From contig JBJHDF010000005.1 in the NCBI GenBank assembly GCA_050486405.1, positions 62,001 to 126,000 of the forward strand: a stretch of 64,000 nt of DNA. Direction: 5' to 3'. A model generated the notes under the pieces. It ran no database searches. It had not been told where the DNA came from and saw nothing but the letters and a program-made list of their open reading frames with translations. Numbering within the stretch: the stretch's first letter is position 1; the number at the start of each line of letters is the position of its first letter. Made by a program: the position numbers and the translations under genes. This document shows, piece by piece, positions 6,857-15,654 of this stretch. The DNA comes from JBJHDF01 sp050486405 (GTDB lineage Bacteria; Pseudomonadota; Gammaproteobacteria; Pseudomonadales; Cellvibrionaceae).

Positions 6857-9040
6857 ATGCGCACCCTGCTTACTACCTTTCTGTTAAGTCTGACGTTAAT
6901 TTCATGCGGCGGAGACGGCAAAGGCTCTAGCACACCGATTACCCCAATCGATGCCGGCCAGAACAATACCGTAGAGAACGGCCCACCACCCGAGAACACC
7001 GATCCCGCCACCGAAACCCTTTCCGCCGGCTACGAGGAACTGGCTTGGCCATCACCGGCCACAACCAACGTGAAAGCGGTCAGTGGCGAAGAGCTGTCGC
7101 GTCACATCAAAAACGGTTTACGGCTAAAAATTGTGCACGCTGAATTCCCCAAAAATGATGCCGCGGATACAGGCGCCGGGGACTATGTCCGTGCAGCGGC
7201 ATTTCACATGGATTTTCCGTACTACACCAGCTCACCAATATCCGGGGTTGAAAAGCCGGACACGGCAAAGCATGACAATGAACACTGGTTCCTCAGCCAT
7301 CAGGCGAACTACCACGGAGAGCTTCCGGGCTTCACGGTAGTCGCTACCAACCCCACCGCACCTGAAGCCGCAGTGGTGGCCAGTCACGGTTTTTCTCATA
7401 ACCACTCTGCCGGCGAAATCCATCTGCACACGGTGGCTGGCAAGGCCCACTATCTGATCACCCTGCATCAGACCGGCAGCGACGCCGACCCGCCAATGCC
7501 GGAATTCACACCAGGAAACCGCTGGAATATACCGCAGCCAACCAACGGTGAATTGTTGCTAACATTTTTTAATGTAGCAGATCCGGAAAACCCGGAGGAA
7601 ATTCATAACATTCGAATCGATGGCAATCTGATCGAAAGCCGAAAAATTGCCGACACGCTCTATCTGATAACCCGGTACGACCCGTGGCCTGAAGGGTTGC
7701 AGCGCGAAAGCTACTGGACACAGTCCGACCCAGACAGTCGCGCAGCGTTGCACGATGAAAATGAGGAAATACTTGCCAACACACAACTGACGCAACTATT
7801 GCCCCGTGCTCACACCGGAGAGCAATCACTCAGTTTAAGCGACACCTGTCATATCCAGGACACCGGGTCCGATAACTACGGATTCTCTGCTCAGTTGCAT
7901 ATCACCGCCCTTGATGTCACCACGCAGGAAATCAAGGCCAGCACCTGTATCAGCCAGCCGGCAAAAGCCGTGCTAGTGGGTGAGAATGCAATCTATCTAC
8001 TGGCCGACGCCTGGTCTTACGACCAGCCTATGGTGACCGCGATTCACAAATTCTCTTTAACCGGACAGGGCATAGACTATGCAGCCTCGGGCACGGTAAT
8101 CGGTACTCTGGGAAACCAAAGAACTGCCGCGCTTCGAGTTCACGAACATAACAACGAGCTACGAATCGTAACCTCTCGCCAGGAATACAATAAGCCCTTT
8201 CACCAACTACACATACTGCGGCATACGGATAAATCTCTGGCACCCATTGCCAGTGTTCCAGACGAATCTTATTTCCATAATACTCCCGCAAGCAACCTAC
8301 AAAAAGGTGCTGTTGCGCAGTTTACAAGCAGCCACGCCTTTATCCAGACATCCGACCATTGGCTTCTTGAAGAACTCAATAGCGGCTACATTGTCGATTT
8401 GCGTGATCACGACGAACCAAAGATTGTCAACAATTCAGAGATATCATTTCGTCACGCCACCGTCGAGCAAATCAACGACAACTATCTGTTGATTCTGGAG
8501 CATGAAAAAGCGAAGCTGATCGGCGTTGCCGGGGCAAAACCCGAGCTGATAGCGGAGCTGAGCATACTGGAGCATGGCCCCTACGGTCACTCAGAAGCCG
8601 TGCTCGATTCCCGTGCCATCAGTATTATGATGGACGAAAGCGATGTGCATGTTGTCTTTCCGCAATACGACTATTGGCGCGGTGTAATACCTCTCGACGA
8701 TTTTCATGTCTACCAAGGCGGTTTCGGCTACCTGCGTATAACGGACATCCACAGTGTACATGCCCAGCTGCACTATGAAGGCATGCTGGTGGCAGCGAGC
8801 AATCAAGGGTACTGGGAGTGGCATGAGATTATGGCAGCCGGACCCGCTCGAGCTGTCCTCCAGAACGGTGCGGCATTTGCCCACCTCGGCAACAGAATCT
8901 GGTCCGTCTTCCTGCACCAGTTCAAATATCCGTCCGCAGCACTCGATCGACCCAGTATCTGCGATCCGGATTTGGGGTCCGACAGTTGCCCACCCGTCGG
9001 GGCCGGCGCGGCACGCAACGGCGTCAGCGGCAGCCTATAA
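6857..9040 (+). CDS. Beta-propeller domain lipoprotein (PF09826-like)
   Basis: 727-residue exported lipoprotein: signal peptide with lipobox LISC (Cys17), then a low-complexity Pro/Asn/Thr linker to about residue 60. The rest is rich in short beta-strand blocks such as RIDGNLIESRKIADTLYLIT and VLVGENAIYLLAD, the style of the uncharacterised beta-propeller family seen in archaea and some bacteria. Residues after Cys17 are Gly-Gly, not Asp, so sorting to the outer membrane is likely. ATG 6857 has AAGGA seven bases upstream. The central part is more A/T-rich and uses rarer codons than its neighbours, a possible sign of transfer. Function unknown; a surface binding or scaffold role is a guess. 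Confidence 0.72.
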   Translation: MRTLLTTFLLSLTLISCGGDGKGSSTPITPIDAGQNNTVENGPPPENTDPATETLSAGYEELAWPSPATTNVKAVSGEELSRHIKNGLRLKIVHAEFPKNDAADTGAGDYVRAAAFHMDFPYYTSSPISGVEKPDTAKHDNEHWFLSHQANYHGELPGFTVVATNPTAPEAAVVASHGFSHNHSAGEIHLHTVAGKAHYLITLHQTGSDADPPMPEFTPGNRWNIPQPTNGELLLTFFNVADPENPEEIHNIRIDGNLIESRKIADTLYLITRYDPWPEGLQRESYWTQSDPDSRAALHDENEEILANTQLTQLLPRAHTGEQSLSLSDTCHIQDTGSDNYGFSAQLHITALDVTTQEIKASTCISQPAKAVLVGENAIYLLADAWSYDQPMVTAIHKFSLTGQGIDYAASGTVIGTLGNQRTAALRVHEHNNELRIVTSRQEYNKPFHQLHILRHTDKSLAPIASVPDESYFHNTPASNLQKGAVAQFTSSHAFIQTSDHWLLEELNSGYIVDLRDHDEPKIVNNSEISFRHATVEQINDNYLLILEHEKAKLIGVAGAKPELIAELSILEHGPYGHSEAVLDSRAISIMMDESDVHVVFPQYDYWRGVIPLDDFHVYQGGFGYLRITDIHSVHAQLHYEGMLVAASNQGYWEWHEIMAAGPARAVLQNGAAFAHLGNRIWSVFLHQFKYPSAALDRPSICDPDLGSDSCPPVGAGAARNGVSGSL

Positions 9041-9121
9041 TCAGCGGGTAGTCGATATGTTGACAATTGGGTGCAATAATGGTGCCGCCTAGCTTCCTCA
9101 ACACCCATGCGGAGGACCGCC

Positions 9122-10267
9122 ATGAACACCACAGGACACCTGAGCTTCATTCTGGCGTTGACCCTGACCCTGAGCGCCTGCCAGCCCCAGCAGGCGCCAG
9201 AGACAAGCGCCGAACCAGTGGCCGATACCGCTCATCGCGCCGCCCGCTGGCAATTGGCGCATATGAATGATTTCTCCTACGTTCGTACCTACCAACACCA
9301 CACAGAGTTTGAGCGCGGCTGGATCCAGGCGGCGTTTTATATCGGCCTGACCCGCTGGGCGCAGACTACCGGTGAGGAGGACTACTGGCGGACCCTTGAG
9401 CGCAAAAGCGAGGACCGCCAGTGGCGCCTTGGCCCCCTGGAATGGCATGCCGACGATCAGGCCATTGCCCAGGTATACGCCGCCCTGGCCGAGCGCAGCG
9501 GCGACCTGTCCCGGTTGGCGCCCGCCCGGGCCGAGTTCCGGGGGATTCTGGAAAATCCGCCGACACACAGCCTGGAGTTCAACCTGGGCGGCGACAGCGA
9601 ATCCACCTGCCAGCGCCGCTGGTGCTGGTGCGACGCCCTCTTTATGGCGCCCCCGGGCTGGGCCGCTGTCAGCCGTCTCACAGGCGACCCGGCCTACATG
9701 GACTACGCCCACAGGGAGTTCCAGGCTATCGTGGACTACCTCTACGACACCGAGGAACACCTCTTTTACCGGGACAGTCGCTTCTTCGATCAGCGTACCG
9801 CCCAGGGCCACAAGGTTTTCTGGAGCCGCGGCAACGGCTGGGTCTTCGCCGGCCTGCCGCTGCTGTTGGAACAGCTGGCCGACGACGACCCCCGCCGCGC
9901 CTATTACGAAGCACTTTTTTTGCAGATGGCTCGGAGCCTCAGAAACCTCCAACTGGACAGCGGTTTCTGGCCCTCGTCACTGCTGGACCCGGGTGAGTAT
10001 CCCATTCCAGAATCCAGCGGCACTGGTTTTATGACTTTCGGTCTGGCCTGGGGCATCAACCAGGGCCTGTTGCCCCGGGACGAATATCTCCCGGCAGCCC
10101 TGGCGGGCTGGCGCGCATTGCAGGGCGCCGTGGACGACGAGGGCCGTCTGGGCTGGGTACAGCAAGTGGGCTATGCGCCGGACCAGGTGCGCGAGGACGA
10201 CACCCAACTCTACGGGGTGGGCGCCCTGCTGCTGGCAGCCTCGGAGATGGTCCAGCTCAGTCCGTAG
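9122..10267 (+). CDS. Glycoside hydrolase family 105-type lipoprotein (unsaturated uronyl/rhamnogalacturonyl hydrolase)
   Basis: Predicted to remove the 4,5-unsaturated sugar left at the non-reducing end by polysaccharide lyases. 381 residues with lipobox LSAC (Cys20). The alpha/alpha-barrel family blocks are visible: WHADDQ (Asp111, Asp112), CDALFMAPPGW (Asp171), and FWSRGNGWVFAGL near residue 240, all typical of the GH88/GH105 group. ATG 9122 is preceded by GGAGG. The lipoprotein form suggests action in the periplasm or at the cell surface. Its 3' end overlaps the convergent carboxylesterase gene by 11 bp. The exact uronide specificity cannot be read from the sequence. Confidence 0.85.
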   Translation: MNTTGHLSFILALTLTLSACQPQQAPETSAEPVADTAHRAARWQLAHMNDFSYVRTYQHHTEFERGWIQAAFYIGLTRWAQTTGEEDYWRTLERKSEDRQWRLGPLEWHADDQAIAQVYAALAERSGDLSRLAPARAEFRGILENPPTHSLEFNLGGDSESTCQRRWCWCDALFMAPPGWAAVSRLTGDPAYMDYAHREFQAIVDYLYDTEEHLFYRDSRFFDQRTAQGHKVFWSRGNGWVFAGLPLLLEQLADDDPRRAYYEALFLQMARSLRNLQLDSGFWPSSLLDPGEYPIPESSGTGFMTFGLAWGINQGLLPRDEYLPAALAGWRALQGAVDDEGRLGWVQQVGYAPDQVREDDTQLYGVGALLLAASEMVQLSP

Positions 10268-10934
10268 CCCTGACAGGCCGCAGCACCTGCTGCAACCAGC
10301 GGCTGATATCCGCTACCTGGGGCGGGCAGAGGCTGTGCTCCATGGGATAGCTGCGGTACTGCACCGGGTAGCCCAACTCCTGCAGGCGGCCGGCCGCCCG
10401 CTGACCCAGCACCTCGGGCAACACCGGGTCGAAACTGCCGTGTTGTACCAGGATCGGCAGTGACCGATTGGCCTCCTGAGGTTCGATGGAATCCGCCGTG
10501 GCAAAGTAGCTGGACAACACCAGCAGACCCGCCAGGGGTTTAGGGTAAGTCAGCGCCGCCTCCAGAGCCACCGCCCCACCCTGGGAAAACCCCGCCAGCA
10601 GAATCTTGCGGCTGTCGATGCCCCGCTCCAACTCCCGATCGACCAGCGCCTGCACTGCCCGGGACGAGGTCCGCAGTTGCTGCTCATCCACCTCCCGTTC
10701 CAGGGCGGCACTGGTGAAATCGTACCAGGCCGGCATCACATAGCCGCCGTTCACCGTCACCGGAATACTGGGCGCGTGGGGGAAAACAAAGCGCGCCCGG
10801 GCATCGGCGGGCAACTGCAGTTGCGGCACCAGCGGCACAAAGTCGTTGCCGTCGGCCCCCAGCCCGTGTAGCCAGATGATCGCGCAGTTGGCCGCACCGG
10901 CCGGTTCAATTTCCTTGCAGGGCAGTAATGACAT
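10257..10934 (-). CDS. Carboxylesterase of the phospholipase/carboxylesterase (PF02230) family
   Basis: Cytoplasmic alpha/beta hydrolase of 225 residues acting on small esters. The oxyanion motif LHGLGADGNDF is at residues 22-32, the nucleophile elbow GFSQGG at 115-120 (Ser117), and the remaining triad is Asp169 (GSFDP) and His200 (MEHS). Length and motifs match Pseudomonas EstB. The start at 10934 fits the family; an in-frame extension to 10976 has no better ribosome site. It is convergent with, and overlaps, the GH105 gene by 11 bp. Confidence 0.9.
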   Translation of the reverse strand: MSLLPCKEIEPAGAANCAIIWLHGLGADGNDFVPLVPQLQLPADARARFVFPHAPSIPVTVNGGYVMPAWYDFTSAALEREVDEQQLRTSSRAVQALVDRELERGIDSRKILLAGFSQGGAVALEAALTYPKPLAGLLVLSSYFATADSIEPQEANRSLPILVQHGSFDPVLPEVLGQRAAGRLQELGYPVQYRSYPMEHSLCPPQVADISRWLQQVLRPVRATD

Positions 10935-10990
10935 AGAGAATTCATCCCGGATCAACAAAGAACGTGGATTGTACATTAGAAGCCGCCCGA

Positions 10991-11010
10991 TAAACGTAGC
11001 GAGCGTGCGG
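10991..11010. repeat. Short dispersed repeat copy (TAAACGTAGCGAG core)
   Basis: TAAACGTAGCGAG at 10991-11003 followed by CGTGCGG also occurs at 43513-43525, followed there by TGCGG. Both copies are intergenic. The surrounding 274-bp gap (10935-11208) otherwise shows only an 8-bp inverted pair GCAAAACG (11108-11115) and CGTTTTGC (11177-11184) ahead of the oxidoreductase gene, a weak operator candidate. Confidence 0.4.
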
Positions 11011-11208
11011 TTGGTAGTGGCCCCCGGAAAGGTTGATTTCGATATCAGCGAGTTGCATACTAGTAGACACTGAATGAAATGAGCCTAAATACGCAATAAT
11101 CTGTTACGCAAAACGTAGACACGTCAATGGACACTTCCCCGACACGCCAAGAGCCTCACATTACTGGGCTTGGCAGCGTTTTGCCATTGCATCAGACAGA
11201 GATTTTCC

Positions 11209-12372
11209 ATGAGCACAGTTACTGCCACCACACCCGTGCGCCTCGGTATCATCGGGCTCGGCAATATTGGCCAGCAGCATATTCAGCATATTCAGACAGC
11301 TGTAACCGGCTGCGAGATCACCGCGATCTGCTCCCGCGAGCCAAAGGAAATTTCCGGGCTGGATAAGGTCCGGCATTTTAGCGACTACCGCCAACTGATG
11401 GATTCGGGCCTGGTGGATGCTGTGCTTATCGCCACGCCCACCCTGGCGCACTTTGAACAGGCGAGCTATGCCCTGAACAAGGGGCTGCACCTGTTGGTGG
11501 AAAAGCCTATTGGGCTGTCCTGCCAGGAGGGTGAGCAACTCCTCAAGCAGCATCAACAAAAACAGACAGTGTTTGCGCTGATGCTTAATCAGCGCACCGA
11601 CCCGTTGTTTATTGCCATGAAAGAACAGGTCGATAGCGGCCGTATTGGCGCTATTCAGCGCACCCACTGGACCATGACCAACTGGTTTCGCCCCGAAGTC
11701 TATTTTCAGGTCAGCGACTGGCGCGCCACCTGGAAGGGCGAAGGCGGGGGACTGTTGGTGAATCAGTGTATTCACAACCTGGATATTTTTCAGTGGATTT
11801 GCGGCTTGCCTGTCTCGGTACAGGGCTTTTGCAGCTTTGGCAAATACCACGATATTGAAGTGGAGGACGAAGCCACGGCTTACTTGCGTTACAGCAATGG
11901 TGCCAGCGGCTTGTTTGTGGGTTCTACCGGTGAGGCGCCCGGCATCAATCGCTTTGATATTGTGGGTGATCGCGGCACCCTGAGTTTTGACGGCGACCAC
12001 CTAAAGTTGATGACCAACAGCGAAGCCACCGGCGAATTTTCCAGAGCCACCCGCGACATGTTTGGTATGCCAGCGGTTACTGTTCAGGATATTACCCCGG
12101 ACCGCCAGGTTAATCAGCACGCTCGTGTGATTCAGAATTTTATCGATGCTATTGTCGAACAAGTGCCGCTGATTGCCCCGGCTGAAGAAGGCCTGCATTC
12201 ATTGGCACTGGCCAATGCGATTTTGCTGTCGAGCTGGGAGAAGAAAAGCGTCGATCTGCCTTTCGATAGCGCCCACTATCAACAGGCACTTGAGCAGCGT
12301 ATCGCCCAGTCCAGCTTGCGCACAAAAGCGGATATTGAGGTGTCAATTGACATGACCAAGTCCTATCGATAA
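11209..12372 (+). CDS. Gfo/Idh/MocA family oxidoreductase (cluster gene 1)
   Basis: 387-residue NAD(P)-dependent dehydrogenase of sugars or sugar derivatives. The N-terminal Rossmann motif is GIIGLGNIGQQH (residues 13-24), and the family Lys motif EKPIG lies near residue 100. The C-terminal part has GGGLLVNQCIHNLD, the usual GGG...D.G.H..D variant, here with a Cys-Ile in place of the common GSH. Start at ATG 11209. It opens a same-strand run of five genes ending at 18042 with short gaps, so it is probably the first gene of an operon. Oxidation of a glycoside at C3, or the reverse, is a reasonable inference from the DUF1080 neighbour. Confidence 0.86.
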   Translation: MSTVTATTPVRLGIIGLGNIGQQHIQHIQTAVTGCEITAICSREPKEISGLDKVRHFSDYRQLMDSGLVDAVLIATPTLAHFEQASYALNKGLHLLVEKPIGLSCQEGEQLLKQHQQKQTVFALMLNQRTDPLFIAMKEQVDSGRIGAIQRTHWTMTNWFRPEVYFQVSDWRATWKGEGGGLLVNQCIHNLDIFQWICGLPVSVQGFCSFGKYHDIEVEDEATAYLRYSNGASGLFVGSTGEAPGINRFDIVGDRGTLSFDGDHLKLMTNSEATGEFSRATRDMFGMPAVTVQDITPDRQVNQHARVIQNFIDAIVEQVPLIAPAEEGLHSLALANAILLSSWEKKSVDLPFDSAHYQQALEQRIAQSSLRTKADIEVSIDMTKSYR

Positions 12373-12394
12373 ATAATAATGAACAGTGAAATCT

Positions 12395-13777
12395 ATGACC
12401 GATACGTCGACAGCATCAGCCGATCAATCCGCCGACGACCAGGCGCAACTGCTCGCGGAGATTGCTGCCCGCCCGCCGCTTAAACGTGCCGCCGCCTACC
12501 TTCGCCTCAGCGGCCCCGGCTGGTTGCAGGGAGCTATGACCCTCGGCGGTGGCAGTGCCATCGCCTCACTCACCATTGGCGGCGTCTATGGCTACGAGCT
12601 GCTGTGGGTGCAGCCGCTGGCCATGTTGATTGGCTGCATCATGTTGTTTGCGCTCTCTCACCAAACCCTGAGCACTGGCGAAAGGCCCTTTAAGGCAATG
12701 CGCCGTATTCACCCTGCGCTCGCCTGGAGCTGGGCTGTGGCCGCGCTGGCCTCCAGTATTATCTGGGGGTTTTCGCACTACCCCTTGAGTGCGGGCATGA
12801 CCGAAGAGGTGGTGGCTGTCACCACCGGATTTCAGCCTGACGACGGCGCTGCACGGGAGCTGTATTTGTTTGCCCTCGCCATCATCGTCTGGGCTTTTTG
12901 CGCCTACACGGCCTGGAATTATGGCAAAGGTGGCCGCATGGTGCGCCTGTTTGAAAACGGCATCAAAGGGTTGAGTATTTTCACGGTGCTCGCTTTTGCC
13001 TTGGTGGTCATTAGCGCCAGTTGGAACGGGCAAGTGGATTGGCTGCGGGTATTGCGCGGCTACGTGCCCGGTAACCTGCCCACAGACTCGGACGGCGTGA
13101 TGACGGTCATGGCCGCACTGGGCGCCGCTGTGGGCATCAATATGACCTTTGTGTACGGCTATACGCTGCTCAATCGCGGTTGGGGTAAGACGCAACGGGA
13201 GCTGTCGCGCTACGATATTGTTATGGGTCTGGTGCTTCCCTATGTGCTGGTGACCAGTCTTATCTCTATCGCCGCCGCTGGCGCGCTGAGCAGTCTTGAC
13301 ACCGACATCAGTGGCAGACTCAGCCCCGCTATGGCGAGCCAGATTTTTGTGCAGGCGGGGCTCGGTGAAGTGCCGGCCCGGCTGATTTTTTCACTGGGCA
13401 TTCTGGGCATGGCCGTGGGTTCGTTAGTGATGCATATGCTGACCTGCGGGTTTGCCGCCAGCGAAATGTTCGGCTGGCCCACCAATAGTTTGCGCTACCG
13501 GTTGGCGCTGTTGCTGCCTACCCCGGCGGTACTCGGCGTGTTTGTGTGGAGCACCATGGGTGCCTATGTGGTACTGCCCACCTCGGCAATCTGCGGGGTG
13601 CTGTTGCCCATTGCCTATATTGGCTGGTTGATCCTCAATAACCGCCGCGACTACTTGGGTGATGATATGCCCACCGGCCGCAAGCGCAGCCTCTACAACT
13701 CAGCCATGCTGCTGTGTATCCTCACTGTAATTGCCAGTGTTTTTTATACCACCGTCGTAAGGCTGGGTTGGTTGTAA
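12395..13777 (+). CDS. Nramp-fold membrane transporter without the metal-binding motifs
   Basis: 460-residue polytopic membrane protein. Its first span (GPGWLQGAMTLGGGSAIASL, then YGYELLWVQPLA) lines up with Nramp helix 1 (GPGFL...DPGN...GYxLLW), but the metal-ligand DPGN is replaced by GGGS. The helix-6 position where Nramp has MPH reads GAAVGINMTFVYGY. So the fold looks related while manganese or iron transport is doubtful. It sits 22 bp after one oxidoreductase and 34 bp before another in a sugar-type cluster, which suggests transport of an organic solute. ATG 12395 chosen; GTG 12386 is possible. Confidence 0.7.
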   Translation: MTDTSTASADQSADDQAQLLAEIAARPPLKRAAAYLRLSGPGWLQGAMTLGGGSAIASLTIGGVYGYELLWVQPLAMLIGCIMLFALSHQTLSTGERPFKAMRRIHPALAWSWAVAALASSIIWGFSHYPLSAGMTEEVVAVTTGFQPDDGAARELYLFALAIIVWAFCAYTAWNYGKGGRMVRLFENGIKGLSIFTVLAFALVVISASWNGQVDWLRVLRGYVPGNLPTDSDGVMTVMAALGAAVGINMTFVYGYTLLNRGWGKTQRELSRYDIVMGLVLPYVLVTSLISIAAAGALSSLDTDISGRLSPAMASQIFVQAGLGEVPARLIFSLGILGMAVGSLVMHMLTCGFAASEMFGWPTNSLRYRLALLLPTPAVLGVFVWSTMGAYVVLPTSAICGVLLPIAYIGWLILNNRRDYLGDDMPTGRKRSLYNSAMLLCILTVIASVFYTTVVRLGWL

Positions 13778-13811
13778 TAAAACGCAGCAGGAAACATTCA
13801 AGAGCTATGCA

Positions 13812-14906
13812 ATGACCAATAGCAAGAGTAAGAACATCAACATTAAAGACGGCGCCAACTATGCGCCGTCTGCCGACAGCGTCAAAGTGGTGAATGACGG
13901 CGAGTTTCATTTTGCGGTCGCCCACCTGGATCACGGCCATATCTATGGCCAAACCAATGGTCTGATGGATGCCGGCGCCAGCTTGAAATACGTCTACGAT
14001 CCAGACCCGGCGCGAGTGGCCGAATTTGTCCGGCGCTACCCTGGGGTAAAAGCTGTCGGTGATTTTCAAACCCTGCTCGATGACCCGAGCATACAACTTG
14101 TTGCCGCCGCTGCAATTCCCAATCAGCGGGCCGAGATTGGTATGGCGGTGATGCGCGCCGGCAAGGATTACTTTACCGACAAAAGCCCTTTCACCAGCTT
14201 GCAGCAACTGGAGCAAGTGCAACAGTTGGCGGCACAAACCGGCCGTAAGTACATGATTTATTATTCCGAGCGGCTGCATAACGATGCCGCCTGGCGCGCG
14301 GGCGAATTGATTGCCGAGGGCGCCATCGGACGGGTATTACAAGTATTGAATTTGGCCCCTCACCGTTTGGCCAAACACTCGCGTCCCGAGTGGTTTTTTG
14401 ACAAACAACAATACGGCGGCATTCTCACCGACATAGGCAGCCATCAGGTTGAACAATTTCTTACCTACGCTAACTGCAAGGACGCCACTATTAATTTTGC
14501 CCGGGCCTGTAACCTGAATAATCCAGACCGGCCCGACCTTGAAGATTTTGGTGAGCTATCCCTGACCGGTGATAACGGCTGCTCTTTTTACACCCGCGTC
14601 GATTGGTTCACGCCGGAGGGTTTAAGCAGCTGGGGCGACGGTCGCACTTTTATTGTTGGCACCGAAGGCAGTCTGGAACTCAGAAAATATCTGGATGTCG
14701 CCCGCCAAACCCCCAGCTCAAAATTGATTCTGGTCAACGGCAAAGAAGAACGTGAGATTGAATGCCTCGATCAAACCGGTTTTCCTTTTTTTGGTCAGCT
14801 CATTCTGGATGTGATGCACCGCACCGAAAACGCCATGACCCAAGCGCACGCCTTTAAAGCCGCTGAATTGAGCCTGCGTGCCCAACTGTTGGCGGATGCC
14901 TCCTGA
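13812..14906 (+). CDS. Gfo/Idh/MocA family oxidoreductase (cluster gene 3)
   Basis: 364 residues. It lacks the textbook GxGxxG near the N-terminus: the corresponding segment is FAVAHLDHGHIYGQ, a variant common in cluster-borne members of this family. DKSPFTS near residue 120 takes the place of EKP, and GGILTDIGSHQVEQ is the conserved GG...D.GSH motif. No signal peptide, so cytoplasmic. Because it differs clearly from the enzyme at 11209, the two probably catalyse different steps. NAD(P) binding and substrate are inferred from family membership only. Confidence 0.83.
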   Translation: MTNSKSKNINIKDGANYAPSADSVKVVNDGEFHFAVAHLDHGHIYGQTNGLMDAGASLKYVYDPDPARVAEFVRRYPGVKAVGDFQTLLDDPSIQLVAAAAIPNQRAEIGMAVMRAGKDYFTDKSPFTSLQQLEQVQQLAAQTGRKYMIYYSERLHNDAAWRAGELIAEGAIGRVLQVLNLAPHRLAKHSRPEWFFDKQQYGGILTDIGSHQVEQFLTYANCKDATINFARACNLNNPDRPDLEDFGELSLTGDNGCSFYTRVDWFTPEGLSSWGDGRTFIVGTEGSLELRKYLDVARQTPSSKLILVNGKEEREIECLDQTGFPFFGQLILDVMHRTENAMTQAHAFKAAELSLRAQLLADAS

Positions 14907-14955
14907 GCCGGAGGTTTGAACGCCGTAACCTGAGTTAAAACAATAAGGAATTCCT

Positions 14956-15651
14956 ATGCGTTATTTTTTCTGCTTGGCCGCTCTGCTCTACTCACTGCAG
15001 GCTACCCACACGCTCGCTGGCAAGACTGACATTACCAGTGACCCGAACCTGTGGATGAATGTCACCTCCTATGGTGAAGCCCATCTGTTGGGTAACGAAC
15101 TGCATTTGCTCTCAACCGACAACTGGTTCTATCTGACCAAAAAGCGCTACAGCGATTTTGATCTCACGCTTGAGGTTAAAGTCCCCGATCTGGAGGAGTA
15201 TGTGAACTCCGGCGTTATTTTTCGCGGTCAAATCACCTACCGGAAAGACATTGAAAGTTATGACACCTACGGTTATCAGGCCGAAGTGGATCCCTCCTAC
15301 CGCCGCTGGAGTGGTGGCCTCTACGAGCAATCCACGCCGCGTGAATGGTTATTCCCGCTGCACCCGGAGCGCTCTGCGCCGGGCGAGCACTTTAAGTACA
15401 ACCACTCGCCTGAGTGGAGCGAAGAAAAAGCCGCTGCCTTTCGCGTTGGTGAGTGGAATCACTACCGTATTCGTGCGCTGGGCCCGGACATCAAAATCTG
15501 GGTGAACCAGGTCCTGACCACCCATGTGACCGATACCGCCTTCAGCGAGGGCCACATTGGCCTGCAACACCATGGCAGCAAGGCGTTTGCCGAGAGCGGC
15601 AGCACCGCCAATACCATTAAATTCCGCAATATCCTTATCGAAGAGTTATAA
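14956..15651 (+). CDS. Secreted DUF1080 (3-keto-disaccharide hydrolase type) protein
   Basis: 231 residues with a clear signal peptide ending about residue 22 (TLAGK). The rest is a beta-sandwich of the DUF1080 type: DFDLTLEVKVPD, SGVIFRGQ, YGYQAEVD, GEWNHYRIRALGPDIKIWVN and GHIGLQHHG are the usual landmarks. DUF1080 proteins include enzymes that cleave 3-keto-glycosides. The gene lies 49 bp after an oxidoreductase and 3 bp before the cytochrome-fused gene. Inference: it acts in the periplasm on a sugar oxidised at C3. Confidence 0.82.
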   Translation: MRYFFCLAALLYSLQATHTLAGKTDITSDPNLWMNVTSYGEAHLLGNELHLLSTDNWFYLTKKRYSDFDLTLEVKVPDLEEYVNSGVIFRGQITYRKDIESYDTYGYQAEVDPSYRRWSGGLYEQSTPREWLFPLHPERSAPGEHFKYNHSPEWSEEKAAAFRVGEWNHYRIRALGPDIKIWVNQVLTTHVTDTAFSEGHIGLQHHGSKAFAESGSTANTIKFRNILIEEL

Positions 15652-15654
15652 GCC

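Noticed and set aside
12395..13777. Plain manganese/iron Nramp transporter
   Set aside because: DPGN and MPH metal ligands are absent, so a metal label would go beyond the sequence.
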